DNA of 45,444 bases, taken from contig NZ_JAKSYD010000203.1 in assembly GCF_022829605.1 (NCBI RefSeq), positions 1 to 45,444 of the forward strand, in the 5' to 3' direction. Source of the stretch: Methylobacterium sp. E-065. Lineage in GTDB: Bacteria; Pseudomonadota; Alphaproteobacteria; Rhizobiales; Beijerinckiaceae. Shown in pieces: positions 7,204 through 14,250 of this stretch. The translations under genes and the position numbers were made by a program. The notes beneath the pieces were generated by a model. It was not told the DNA's origin. It saw only the letters and a list, made by a program, of their open reading frames with translations, and did not search any database. Position 1 is the first letter of the stretch, and every line of letters starts with the position of its first letter.

Positions 7204-7489
7204 GACGGATCTCCTCGATCGGCGCGCTCATCGCGTCGCGGATCATTTTGGCCAGCTCGGCTTCCGACGGCATCGGCTCGGCCTCGTCCGGAAAGCTGTC
7301 CCGGAAGATCTCTAGGTGCCGCATCAGCCGGTCGATTTCCGGCTTGCCGATGGGACCGCAGAAGCGGATTTCCGCCGTCGCCGAGCGGCTGACAGCAGCC
7401 TTGAAGCTCTGGGTGTCGAAGAACGGTCCCAGCACCGTAAGCGCCCGCGCAAGCGCGGTGGCCGGGTCCATGCGGTCAGCCCGGCTCAT
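7196..7489 (-). CDS. Hypothetical protein, 97 aa
   Basis: Not recognised. Contains a beta-like stretch (AAVSRSATAEIRFCGPI) and an acidic helical second half (PMPSEAELAKMIRDAMSAPI). Both junctions are overlapped, as elsewhere in the operon. Confidence 0.6.
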   Translation of the reverse strand: MSRADRMDPATALARALTVLGPFFDTQSFKAAVSRSATAEIRFCGPIGKPEIDRLMRHLEIFRDSFPDEAEPMPSEAELAKMIRDAMSAPIEEIRHG

Positions 7490-7854
7490 GACATCACCCC
7501 GAACAGGTCAGGCGTCGCCGGCTTGCCGTTCGTCGGCAGGCACGGCCGCACGCCGTGCTCGGCCAGCGCCCGCAGGTCCGGGATCATCTCCAGGGCGATC
7601 TCGGCCTTCGTGTATTCCCAGCCCGGCAGGCAGGCGTGGGCATAGCGGTCATTGGCCTGGAGGAAGCCGGGGAGGTTCGACCAGGTGATGTGGCACTCGC
7701 CCCGGCGCGGGTTGCTGAAGTCGAGGAACGTGACGCTGCGCTCACCGCGGGTCGACGGATCGGCCATGGCGGTGGTCAGGGCCTCGGCGGCGATCGCCGC
7801 GGCCTCGCGGTCCTGGCGGGTCGGCGGTGGGAGCTTGGGGACGCGCTTCGTCAT
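7486..7854 (-). CDS. Hypothetical protein, 122 aa
   Basis: Begins MTKRVPKLPPPTRQDREAAA; the middle holds FLDFSNPRRGECHITWSNLP. Not recognised. Its first codons and the upstream gene's tail are part of a duplicated junction (7838-7945 and 8461-8574): the other copy also opens with MTKR. This suggests that the gene originally followed the ASCH gene directly and was separated from it by the cassette at 7946-8460. Confidence 0.6.
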   Translation of the reverse strand: MTKRVPKLPPPTRQDREAAAIAAEALTTAMADPSTRGERSVTFLDFSNPRRGECHITWSNLPGFLQANDRYAHACLPGWEYTKAEIALEMIPDLRALAEHGVRPCLPTNGKPATPDLFGVMS

Positions 7855-7945
7855 GCCGCCATACCGGCGATGTCGAGCTCGGAGGCCGGCACGAGCGCCT
7901 GCCAGCGGATCAGGACGCCCTCAAACAGATCCATGCCTGGATGCG
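7838..7945. repeat. Duplicated gene junction, left copy
   Basis: Covers the first codons of the MTKRVPK gene and the last ~32 codons of a minus-strand reading frame (DLFEGVLIRWQALVPASELD then IAGMAA). The partner at 8461-8574 encodes the same junction with IAGVAA as the true end of the ASCH gene. The two copies are clearly homologous over about 105 bp with some substitutions, so the duplication is not brand new. Confidence 0.8.
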
Positions 7946-8477
7946 CGTTTAACAGTGCGCGTGAGCCCGCCGACGATTGAGACGCCAGCCCTTCGAATAG
8001 CCAAGCTGGCGCACGGTTTGCATCGCAGAAATCGGACCTTTGCTGGCGCTTGACGACGTTCATTTCGGACGTCAACAGATCCTTGCGCCCATATAAGGCG
8101 GTCATATGGTAGTATTCGATCCGATCGATTTTGCCCTTGGAGCTATCTTCTTCGCAGTAATTGGCGGCAGTATCCTGAAAGCAGACTTCCGGCATGCCGA
8201 AGAAATTGGGCACATACTTGGAATTGTATGCATCATCAGCTTCGCCATGATGATGACTGCTGTGCTTAGCGGGATCACCGACCCACCTGCAGGTCGCAAA
8301 CGCATCGCCCTCCAGACGATCCCTGGTTATGCGCGCACAGTCTTCGCGAGCGACGTCAACCGTTAAGGGAGGTATACCATCCCGCCCCTCGCTGGGTGGG
8401 GCGCAGTACGCTCGGCAGAGCTCTCGATCGAGATCTGAGAGATCGGCGACACGATCCGGGATGTTGCGCTTCGTCAT
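7851..8477 (-). pseudogene. Chimeric reading frame interrupted by a plus-strand membrane gene
   Basis: The frame is open for 208 codons from ATG 8477, but only its ends look like phage protein. The first ~50 residues (MTKRNIPDRVADLSDLDREL ... LTVDVAREDCARI) look genuine, and the last ~32 duplicate the ASCH C-terminus. The middle (HHHGEADDAY, and so on) is exactly antisense, codon on codon, to a hydrophobic plus-strand gene at 8106-8366, so it is probably read-through of an insert. A functional chimera cannot be excluded. Confidence 0.5.
8106..8366 (+). CDS. Small two-helix membrane protein (cargo)
   Basis: 86 aa: hydrophobic segments FALGAIFFAVIGGSIL (about 9-24) and ILGIVCIISFAMMMTAVLSG (about 37-56), then a basic soluble tail. 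AAGGCGGT lies a few bases before ATG 8106. The region is more AT-rich than its surroundings, and the opposite frame looks like antisense of membrane sequence. It opposes the operon and lies between the two copies of a duplicated gene junction, as expected for an acquired cassette. No family recognised; superinfection exclusion is possible but not shown. Confidence 0.55.
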   Translation: MVVFDPIDFALGAIFFAVIGGSILKADFRHAEEIGHILGIVCIISFAMMMTAVLSGITDPPAGRKRIALQTIPGYARTVFASDVNR

Positions 8478-8574
8478 GCCGCCACCCCGGCGATGTCGAG
8501 CTCCGAGGCCGGTGGCAACGGCTGCCAACGGATCAGGACGCCCTCGAACAGGTCGACGCCCGGATGCTCGGCCA
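8461..8574. repeat. Duplicated gene junction, right copy
   Basis: Partner of 7838-7945. It holds the C-terminal codons of the ASCH gene (HPGVDLFEGVLIRWQPLPPA) and the overlapping MTKR start of the next frame. The two copies bracket about 515 bp carrying the plus-strand membrane gene and a truncated phage gene. Confidence 0.8.
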
Positions 8575-8893
8575 CCCAGAAGGCGACGAGGTCGTGCCAG
8601 TCGGCGAAGCCATCCTGCTGCGCGAACTCGTCCAGCGCCTTCGGCCCGCCGAAGCAGACGTCGCCGATGAACAGGACGCTCAGGAGCAGGTCGATCTTGA
8701 CCGGTAGGACTTCCAGGCAGCGCGCCTCCCCGAGCTTCTGGCACTGGCGGGTGCGCATGCCGGTGTAGAGCTGCACCAGTTCGCCCGGGCGGGCATGGCG
8801 GGACTTGCCTGTGCGCTCTGCCCGGATCGTCTGCGCCTTGGTGCCGGCGAGGATGGGGGCGCCGAAGCGGGATTTGAAGGAATAAGCAACCAT
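8474..8893 (-). CDS. ASCH domain protein
   Basis: 139 aa from ATG 8893, which overlaps the preceding stop (TGATG). The N-terminus VAYSFKSRFGAPILAGTKAQ followed by TIRAERTG and PGELVQLYTGMRT is the typical ASCH pattern (beta-barrel related to PUA, K-x-x-T-x-R). ASCH proteins bind RNA, and some phage members process modified nucleosides; which applies here is unknown. The 3' end is duplicated downstream. Well placed in the operon. Confidence 0.8.
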   Translation of the reverse strand: MVAYSFKSRFGAPILAGTKAQTIRAERTGKSRHARPGELVQLYTGMRTRQCQKLGEARCLEVLPVKIDLLLSVLFIGDVCFGGPKALDEFAQQDGFADWHDLVAFWVAEHPGVDLFEGVLIRWQPLPPASELDIAGVAA

Positions 8894-9003
8894 CAGCAAA
8901 TTCCCCAATGGTCTGAAATCAGTGTTTCAGTACGCGCAAAGACTTTTTTTAACGCGTTTTTAACCGGCCAACACAATCTATAGGCTTTGTGGAGGCGCCA
9001 CCT

Positions 9004-9189
9004 ATGATCAGCGTTTCGACAGATAGTTATTTCGCGATGGTTCGAGCTGCACAATTGCAAGCAGTAAGAACGGGCGTCCCTTTGGGCGACAAGCAGAGCG
9101 TGCCCGTCGCGATCAGCGAGCAAGCACCTCCGCCTGCACCACCCGATCCCGCAGCGCCCGTCACGCAGATCGTCAACGTACTCGTGTGA
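9004..9189 (+). CDS. Hypothetical protein, 61 aa (cargo)
   Basis: Start ATG 9004 has a strong RBS (GTGGAGG). Upstream, 8930-8995 is AT-rich with a T-run and TATAGG, a likely promoter zone. The protein begins MISVSTDSYFAMVRAAQLQA and ends Pro-rich then PVTQIVNVLV. This Ser/Thr start plus Pro tail resembles small host proteins of unknown role. Same orientation as the PilZ gene 28 bases downstream, so the two form one cargo unit. Confidence 0.55.
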   Translation: MISVSTDSYFAMVRAAQLQAVRTGVPLGDKQSVPVAISEQAPPPAPPDPAAPVTQIVNVLV

Positions 9190-9217
9190 CTTGAGCCTGA
9201 GCAGCAAGGAAAGCGTG

Positions 9218-9463
9218 ATGTCCCAAGATCGACGTGAAAGCCTGCTTTTGGCGACCAGCTTTCCTGCACACATCCTCACCGCCAACGGGAGACGGCTGTC
9301 CTGCACGCTCGCCGACCGCTCCGTTGCGGGTGCGCAGCTGAAGGTTCTAGGCGCCAACGGTCTGCCCGACACGTTCACCCTGATCGTTGGACACAGCGGT
9401 GAAATCCGCGACGTCCGCGTGGCTTGGCGGCAGGCCGATCGTGTTGGAGTGACGTTCGCATAG
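9218..9463 (+). CDS. PilZ-domain protein, 81 aa (cargo)
   Basis: Start chosen at ATG 9218 because AAGGAAAG precedes it. The single small beta-barrel has the D-x-S-x-x-G motif (ADRSVAGAQL), followed by PilZ-like strands (FTLIVGHSGEIRDVRVAWRQ then VGVTFA). The N-terminal R-x-x-x-R is degenerate (QDRRESLL), so c-di-GMP binding may be weak or lost. Lies opposite to the operon and interrupts a phage gene. Confidence 0.7.
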   Translation: MSQDRRESLLLATSFPAHILTANGRRLSCTLADRSVAGAQLKVLGANGLPDTFTLIVGHSGEIRDVRVAWRQADRVGVTFA

Positions 9464-9653
9464 CGTTTCGCGCTCGGATCGTCAGCTTGGGGGCCCTTGG
9501 CGAGAGCCTCGTGGATACGGCCGGTCGGCGCCTGCATCGGCACCGCGATCAGCTCGCCGTTCTCAACCTGTCGGTAAGTCGGGATCAGGCCGGCGACGCA
9601 GGCCATCTCGCGGGAGAGCGCGGCGGCGAGGGTGTCGGACGGGGGGCGGTCGG

Positions 9654-10865
9654 TCATGCCGCGAGATCCCGGATCTGCGGTCGGCGCGGCGTCGGCGGGA
9701 ACTGCAGGCACATGCGGCGCGCCTCGGTGGATACCGCTGGCAGCGGCCGATCCAGCTCACGGCAGACGACGTCGAGGGTGTCGCCGGCCTCGAAGGCGCG
9801 CAGGAGGACGGCGCGATCCTCATCCGTCCAGCGCTGACGCTGCTTTAACCCGAGCTTGCTCGCCATGCTGGCGACACCCGGGACATTGCGGCCAAGTGTA
9901 TCCGCGATCTCGCGGACCGAGCGGCGTTCGGCGTACAATCGGCGCAGCGTTGCGAGCTCCGCGTCCGACCATGGGGTGGTGGCGCGGTTCACACCCATCT
10001 TGTGCGCGAGGCGGACGATCGACGTCAGACCCCGCTCGAACCCCTTCTCCGCCAACTCGACGCGGATCGCCTCGAACGCTCGCTCGGCATTCAGGCCGGA
10101 ACGGACGATCGCCTTCTCAGCCTGCGTCCACACCCGCGTCCGCCCGCCGGCGACGCCAAGCGCGATCGCCCGCATTTGGATCGCGCCGCGGTTGCGCCGA
10201 AAGCCGGCCTGGGCGAGCTGCAGCCGGATCTCGTTGATGAAGGCACCTGCCTCGTAGGCTTCCCGTAGGATCTCATCCTCGGGCTCGGACCACAGCGGGG
10301 CAGCGCGCACGCTGGCGAGGCCGAGCGTCTGCGCACGTGTCGAGATCGACCCGAACGAGCGCTCCTTGAAGCCGGCGGCGATCAGCTCGATCCGGATCAC
10401 GCAGAGCGTCGCATGCCGCGCGTAGCCGGCGCGGACGACCGCGTCCTGACCGTCACACCAGCCGCGCGGGTGTTTCAGCGGAGGCTCTGTAGCCGCAGCC
10501 GTCTGCGGCTGTGCCAACCCAAGCGCGTCGGCGACGATCGCGCGTCCGGCAGCTTCGAGCTGGTAGCCCTGCGTATGGCGCGTCGTGATCGCGATCCCGC
10601 GCGGCTCGACCTTGCGACGCAGACGGCCTAGCCAGGCACGCGTCGTGGACTCGTCCGCATCGTCGTCAGGGCGGACGAGCAATAGAAGTAGTGCCTCGGG
10701 CGTGACGTAGCTGCCTTTCGTGTGGAACAGCGCTGAGAGGATCGCGCTCTCAGGCGCATCGAGCCTCCAGGATGCGGGGAAGCCGACCTTCGGAGAGAAG
10801 GCCGCCTTCAGCTGGCGGATCTCCTCCTCCAGCTCCTCGATGCGGATGCGTAGGGCGGCGGTCAT
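9654..10865 (-). CDS. Winged-helix protein with five SANT/Myb-like repeats
   Basis: 403 aa. After a coiled-coil start (IRIEELEEEIRQLKAAF), residues about 45-110 resemble an OmpR-type winged helix (SYVTPEALLLLLVRP, TRAWLGRLRRKVEPRG, TRHTQGYQLEA). Then come five repeats of about 50-60 residues, each opening with W-(C/S/T)-x-x-x-(D/E) and ending with a helix such as RAxxLG: GWCDGQDAVV, LWSEPEDEIL, VWTQAEKAIV, PWSDAELATL, RWTDEDRAVL. This is a tandem of Myb/SANT-like or GcrA-like HTH units, suggesting a DNA-binding regulator that reads a long or repeated site. ATG 10865 overlaps the upstream stop. I do not know a named family with this exact arrangement. Confidence 0.75.
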   Translation of the reverse strand: MTAALRIRIEELEEEIRQLKAAFSPKVGFPASWRLDAPESAILSALFHTKGSYVTPEALLLLLVRPDDDADESTTRAWLGRLRRKVEPRGIAITTRHTQGYQLEAAGRAIVADALGLAQPQTAAATEPPLKHPRGWCDGQDAVVRAGYARHATLCVIRIELIAAGFKERSFGSISTRAQTLGLASVRAAPLWSEPEDEILREAYEAGAFINEIRLQLAQAGFRRNRGAIQMRAIALGVAGGRTRVWTQAEKAIVRSGLNAERAFEAIRVELAEKGFERGLTSIVRLAHKMGVNRATTPWSDAELATLRRLYAERRSVREIADTLGRNVPGVASMASKLGLKQRQRWTDEDRAVLLRAFEAGDTLDVVCRELDRPLPAVSTEARRMCLQFPPTPRRPQIRDLAA

Positions 10866-11056
10866 CCGGTCTGCCTTTCTGTCTTCCGGGCCGCAGCGGC
10901 CCGTACATTGTCGGTGGCTGCCGCCTCGGCCGCTTCCTTCCGTGCGATCGCCTCCCGCAGGAGCTCGTCCAGCCACGGGATGAGGACGATGCCGAGGACG
11001 AGGAACAGGACGAGGGTCGCCATGGCGATGCCGAGGGGCGCGGCGCGGCCGGTCAC
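10862..11056 (-). CDS. Single-pass membrane protein, 64 aa
   Basis: Residues about 8-28 (PLGIAMATLVLFLVLGIVLI) form one transmembrane helix, followed by an Ala/Glu/Arg-rich helix (LLREAIARKEAAEAAATD). Start overlaps the preceding stop. Function unknown; position directly before the winged-helix/SANT gene is noted. Confidence 0.6.
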   Translation of the reverse strand: MTGRAAPLGIAMATLVLFLVLGIVLIPWLDELLREAIARKEAAEAAATDNVRAAAARKTERQTG

Positions 11057-11376
11057 TGCGCAGCCTCCTGCGCGAGGCGGATACGCTCGATCGGCGTGAA
11101 CCCCTTCCGCGTCAGCTGCCGGACATACGCCAGCGATCCAGGCGGGTAGATCCGACGCAGGTCAGCGCCGGCGCGCGCGTTCGACCGGGTGATCTTAGCG
11201 TGGCACGGCAGATCCCGGACCCATTTCCAGGCCGTCGGCTTGGACACGTCGAGGGCGGCCATGATGGTCGCCAGGGTGCAGCCGTCGGAGCGCATAGCGC
11301 GGGCGCGGTCCCGGAGGGCCGCGTAGGTTTCACCCGAGATCGGGTGGCGTCGGCGATCGCGCGCGGGCCAAGCCAT
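11053..11376 (-). CDS. Helix-turn-helix protein, 107 aa
   Basis: Residues about 15-60 contain SGETYAALRDRARAMRSDGC followed by TLATIMAALDVSKPTAWKWV, a good HTH of the Hin/transposase-like type. The C-terminus is basic (YVRQLTRKGFTPIERIRL). Overlaps both neighbours. Probably a small DNA-binding regulator of the phage. Confidence 0.65.
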   Translation of the reverse strand: MAWPARDRRRHPISGETYAALRDRARAMRSDGCTLATIMAALDVSKPTAWKWVRDLPCHAKITRSNARAGADLRRIYPPGSLAYVRQLTRKGFTPIERIRLAQEAAQ

Positions 11377-11642
11377 CAGCCGGCATCCTCCGGGCTGACC
11401 GCCGTAGCGACGAGCGCTTCGGCGTTATCGGCGAACGAGCGACGGAGCTGCGGGGACAGGGCTGGGAACGCCGCAACGAAGCGCCGGCCGTCCGGATCGA
11501 AGATCAGGGTGGCGACAAGCGCGCTCGGCACTGCGTCGGCCGTGGGTTGCGGGTTCGGCGCGCTGAAGGTTTCGACTGGTACGCCCAGCGCGGCGGCGAT
11601 CCGGTTCAGCAGCTCAGCGGAGCGTGAGGGAGCACTTTTCAT
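11376..11642 (-). CDS. XRE-like C-terminal piece, 88 aa
   Basis: Begins MKSAPSRSAELLNRIAAALG then VPVETFSAP, which resembles the end of an XRE helix-turn-helix domain lacking its recognition helix. The rest is helical. May be a shortened regulator; not recognised further. TGATG overlap with the next gene. Confidence 0.55.
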   Translation of the reverse strand: MKSAPSRSAELLNRIAAALGVPVETFSAPNPQPTADAVPSALVATLIFDPDGRRFVAAFPALSPQLRRSFADNAEALVATAVSPEDAG

Positions 11643-11869
11643 CGCGCGCTCCAGGTCTGCATAGCCGCCGGCGGCGGAGCCGCGTACCGGATCCGCTCGG
11701 GCGGGCAGTCGACGACTCCGAAGCGGCCGTCGAACTGGACGCCGATGCCGGAGAGCCCGGCGCGCGCCGGGGCGACGGTACCGAGCCGCCCCGACAGACG
11801 CTCGACGACGCGAGCGCCAATGACGGTCGGCGCATCGGGGTGGGTCTGTTTGACCAAATCGTAGGCCAT
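11639..11869 (-). CDS. Hypothetical protein, 76 aa
   Basis: Beta-rich: TVIGARVVERLSGRLGTVAP, SGIGVQFDGRFGVVDCP. The spacing of Gly and hydrophobic residues suggests an SH3-like small barrel. No family named. Overlaps its downstream neighbour by 4 bases. Confidence 0.55.
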   Translation of the reverse strand: MAYDLVKQTHPDAPTVIGARVVERLSGRLGTVAPARAGLSGIGVQFDGRFGVVDCPPERIRYAAPPPAAMQTWSAR

Positions 11870-11870
11870 G

Positions 11871-12245
11871 TCAGCGCATCTCCACTGGAAGCGCGGGCGG
11901 AGGTTGGGTGATGTCGCGGCGGCGACTGCGCCCGGCGGTCTGGGACTGAAGCGCGCCGAGCTCGTGCAGCAGCTCGGGGCTCAGCCGGGTACGCCCGTCG
12001 CGCAGAAGGCGGTTGGCCGTGCGCAGCGCGGCGAGGAGCACCGCGTCGTGGTCGCTGCGCGGATGATCAGCGCGCAGGCAAGGCAGCAGGGCGACGTGGG
12101 GGCCGAGCTCCGGATGCGGAGGCCCGAGCGCCTTCATAACGGCGTCGCACTCGCTGCGTGGGAGCGCGACGGCGATCTCCATGGTCTGCCCCGGAGCGCG
12201 TGGATCGAGACGGGCGAAGACACCCCGAAAAGCGCGGTCGCTCAC
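11871..12245 (-). CDS. Hypothetical protein, 124 aa
   Basis: Contains MEIAVALPRSECDAVMKALG and a helix with DAVLLAALRTANRLLRDGRT. Ends with a basic/Pro tail. Not recognised. Starts in a 4-base overlap with the gene at 12,242-12,556. Confidence 0.55.
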   Translation of the reverse strand: MSDRAFRGVFARLDPRAPGQTMEIAVALPRSECDAVMKALGPPHPELGPHVALLPCLRADHPRSDHDAVLLAALRTANRLLRDGRTRLSPELLHELGALQSQTAGRSRRRDITQPPPALPVEMR

Positions 12246-12556
12246 GAGATCACCCCCACGGGCACAGGATCATAGGATGGCAGTTCACTGGCGTGCAGGA
12301 TCCACACGCCGCTGCCGGATCGCTCGATGACGGCGACCGCTTGGTCGGGTGCGATCGGTTCTTCCCCGCCCCACTTCCCGCGGAAGCGCAGGCGATCGAC
12401 ACGAATAGAGACGGCGGAGCGCGGCGGGATCTCCGCGCCCATGAACTCGCCGCAGCGGTCGAGCCAGTCGATCACGCGGACCGTCTCTCCCGTCAGCAGG
12501 TAGCCGTGGGGGACGACGAAGCGATGGGCGAGCGGATGCTCCTTGGAGTGGGCCAT
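12242..12556 (-). CDS. Hypothetical protein, 104 aa
   Basis: Beta-rich, with VVPHGYLLTGETVRVIDWLD, SAVSIRVDRLRFRGKW and WILHASELPSYDPVPVGVI. No catalytic motif noticed. Part of the overlapping leftward operon. Confidence 0.55.
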   Translation of the reverse strand: MAHSKEHPLAHRFVVPHGYLLTGETVRVIDWLDRCGEFMGAEIPPRSAVSIRVDRLRFRGKWGGEEPIAPDQAVAVIERSGSGVWILHASELPSYDPVPVGVIS

Positions 12557-12557
12557 G

Positions 12558-12827
12558 CTAGCCCCTCCCCAGCTTACGGGCCGCGATCACCGGCTTCGGC
12601 GTGAACACCACCGCCTGATGCTCCAGGCACCAGACCGCAGGCTTGTCCGGGTTGTGGTGGACCGCCGGGCGTCCGCAGAAGCGATGCGCCGTCCCATGGG
12701 AGGAGCACGGGAAGCGACACTGGCTGTCGCCGAGCTGCTCCAGGCGGTAGGTGCCGAACTCCGGGGCAGCCGCGACGACCGCGGGTGCCGGATCGGGGGC
12801 AGGTTGGCGGAGAGCGCGGTCGGCCAT
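12558..12827 (-). CDS. GcrA C-terminal-like zinc protein, 89 aa
   Basis: The centre and end, QCRFPCSSHG ... HRFCGRPAV ... AVWCLEHQAVVF, match the Cys/His pattern at the C-terminus of GcrA cell-cycle regulators (C-x-P-x-G ... FCG ... YC-x-x-H). The N-terminal GcrA HTH that recognises methylated GANTC promoters is missing; the first 30 residues are Ala/Pro-rich. It may interact with sigma factor or act with the SANT-like protein encoded downstream. That pairing is inference. Confidence 0.55.
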   Translation of the reverse strand: MADRALRQPAPDPAPAVVAAAPEFGTYRLEQLGDSQCRFPCSSHGTAHRFCGRPAVHHNPDKPAVWCLEHQAVVFTPKPVIAARKLGRG

Positions 12828-13363
12828 CAGGCGACCTCGCGCTTAGAGGTGCGCACCGTCATCGCCGCGATCGCGTCCGCATCCCAGATGCAGCCAGAGG
12901 CGCAGTCCCAGCCGTAATACCAGAGGCCGCCGTCGAACCGGCGATCGTACCGGTAGGGCGCGATGACGATGCCCTGGTAGGCCTCCGCGACCGCCGTCCA
13001 GTCGATGTAGTGGTAGTACTCCGGCGGCGCCGTGCGCTCGCTGCGGCCGTACTGATGAGCGAACGCGTCGAAATCCTCGACCGTCGCGATCAGCAGGATC
13101 CGGGCGTCCGACGCGAGGCGCACGTCGTGTACGACGCGGAGCCTGTGGGCCCACGCATCTGACGACTCGATGTAGTCCGGCCAGCTGATGCTGTTTGCGT
13201 CGACCGACACCCACAGGCCATACGGCTTGAAGTGGGGTTGGCGTTGCTGCGCCACCGAGTAGATGTGCCGGACAGGATCGGCGCCGTAGTGCGTCAGCGC
13301 CGGGATCGAGACGATTGGCGCGTGGGCGAGCGGCAGGCCCGCGAACATCGGAGCGGCCGCCAT
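12827..13363 (-). CDS. Hypothetical protein, 178 aa, aromatic-rich
   Basis: ATG 13363 overlaps the preceding stop (TGATG). The C-terminal half is unusually rich in Trp and Tyr (PPEYYHYIDWTAVAEAYQGI, GGLWYYGWDCASGCIWDADA) and looks like a compact alpha/beta domain. The middle has DARILLIATVEDFDAFAHQY. It resembles an uncharacterised phage family, but I cannot name it. Confidence 0.6.
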   Translation of the reverse strand: MAAAPMFAGLPLAHAPIVSIPALTHYGADPVRHIYSVAQQRQPHFKPYGLWVSVDANSISWPDYIESSDAWAHRLRVVHDVRLASDARILLIATVEDFDAFAHQYGRSERTAPPEYYHYIDWTAVAEAYQGIVIAPYRYDRRFDGGLWYYGWDCASGCIWDADAIAAMTVRTSKREVA

Positions 13364-13779
13364 CACAGGTCCCTCACGTCGATCGAGCCGGGGCGGGACT
13401 TCACGACACCCGTCACGCGATCGCGGGTGATCCCGTCGAAGCCCTTCCGCACGCGGTCGTAGCGGCCGCCAGCCATCGGCTTGCGCGGCGAGCGGAGGCG
13501 GTGGTGGGCATCGAAGGCGCGGCGGGTGTCGGCGATCGTGGACTGGTCTGCTGCCGTCTTGGCGCGATCACAGTCCTTGCAGAGCACCTGGCAGTTATCG
13601 AGGTCCGCTCGACCACCGAGGTAGTCCGGCAGGACGTGGTCGAAGATGTAGAAGCCCGCCACCAGCACGGCTTCGCAGCGGAGGCCCGTCGGCATCACGC
13701 CCTCGCACTTGCCGGCAGCACGGTCGCGGGCCGCCTTGCGGACGTCCGGGCGGAAGTTGGTGCGCTGACGGGCGGCCAT
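13363..13779 (-). CDS. HNH endonuclease, 138 aa
   Basis: A compact HNH nuclease: FDHVLPDYLGGRADLDNCQV followed by LCKDCDRAKTAAD, with KCEG ... RCEA upstream as the first zinc-binding pair. The H-N-H catalytic pattern is visible in DHVLP / DNCQ / K. Unlike the nuclease at 5128 it reads with the operon, overlaps its neighbours, and has no NUMOD repeats, so it looks like a resident phage gene rather than a mobile insert. Many phage HNH proteins assist terminase; no terminase is present here. Confidence 0.8.
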   Translation of the reverse strand: MAARQRTNFRPDVRKAARDRAAGKCEGVMPTGLRCEAVLVAGFYIFDHVLPDYLGGRADLDNCQVLCKDCDRAKTAADQSTIADTRRAFDAHHRLRSPRKPMAGGRYDRVRKGFDGITRDRVTGVVKSRPGSIDVRDL

Positions 13780-14063
13780 CAGAACGCCGCCACGACGCGG
13801 CGTGGGCCCGCGGCCTGAGCGATCGGCGCCGGGGCGCGATCACACGCCCGCATCGCCGCAGCGACCGCGCGCAGATCGCCGAAGGCCGGCTCGACCACGA
13901 CCTCGTCCATGTGGAGGCAGGCGATCCGGGGACCATCCTCGCCCCTCAGTTCGACGCGGTAGAAGCCCTCACCGAAGGCGGGACCGAGGACGGTACCGGG
14001 TAGAAGGGAGCCGTCGGCGCGAGGCCGGCCGATGCGGCTTCCGCGGGAAAGCGGGGCGGCCAT
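13779..14063 (-). CDS. Hypothetical protein, 94 aa
   Basis: Begins MAAPLSRGSRIGRPRADGSL; the central strand region is GFYRVELRGEDGPRIACLHM, followed by a helix DLRAVAAAMRACDRA. Beta-rich, probably SH3-like. Not recognised. Confidence 0.55.
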   Translation of the reverse strand: MAAPLSRGSRIGRPRADGSLLPGTVLGPAFGEGFYRVELRGEDGPRIACLHMDEVVVEPAFGDLRAVAAAMRACDRAPAPIAQAAGPRRVVAAF

Positions 14064-14064
14064 G

Positions 14065-14250
14065 TCAGCGGCTCGCTTGATAGGCGCGGACGTGATCGGC
14101 GATCAGTCCAGGCGCGAAGCACAGGAAGAAGACACCGAGGGAGCCGGATAGGCAGCTCGCGACCTGGATGCCGGCCGAAGCATGCTGGAGGTGGTCGAGG
14201 TAGGCAGTGAGCACCGGGGTGGCTCCGTCGCGAGAGGCGATGAGCTGCAT
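14065..14250 (-). CDS. First gene of the leftward operon, 61 aa
   Basis: Begins MQLIASRDGATPVLTAYLDH and includes a hydrophobic segment (SGSLGVFFLCFAPGLIAD). ATG 14250 abuts a repressor operator at 14249-14267 and has no Shine-Dalgarno; ATG 14268 (MGTSRT) is an alternative that places the operator inside the gene. Either way, translation is probably leaderless or poorly initiated, like the Cro-like gene at 22,698. Confidence 0.5.
   Translation of the reverse strand: MQLIASRDGATPVLTAYLDHLQHASAGIQVASCLSGSLGVFFLCFAPGLIADHVRAYQASR

Larger units (their letters stand above)
8893..9657 (-). pseudogene. Phage gene split by the 9.0-9.46 kb cargo
   Basis: Starts ATG 9657 (ATGA overlap) with a plausible phage N-terminus: MTDRPPSDTLAAALSREMAC, then GLIPTYRQVENGELIAVPMQ and GRIHEALAKGPQ. 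From about 9470 downward it reads antisense to the PilZ and preceding plus-strand genes. The stop at 8893-8895 forms TGATG with the ASCH start, so the original 3' end seems retained. The frame stays open across the insert, so a fusion product is formally possible. Confidence 0.55.
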
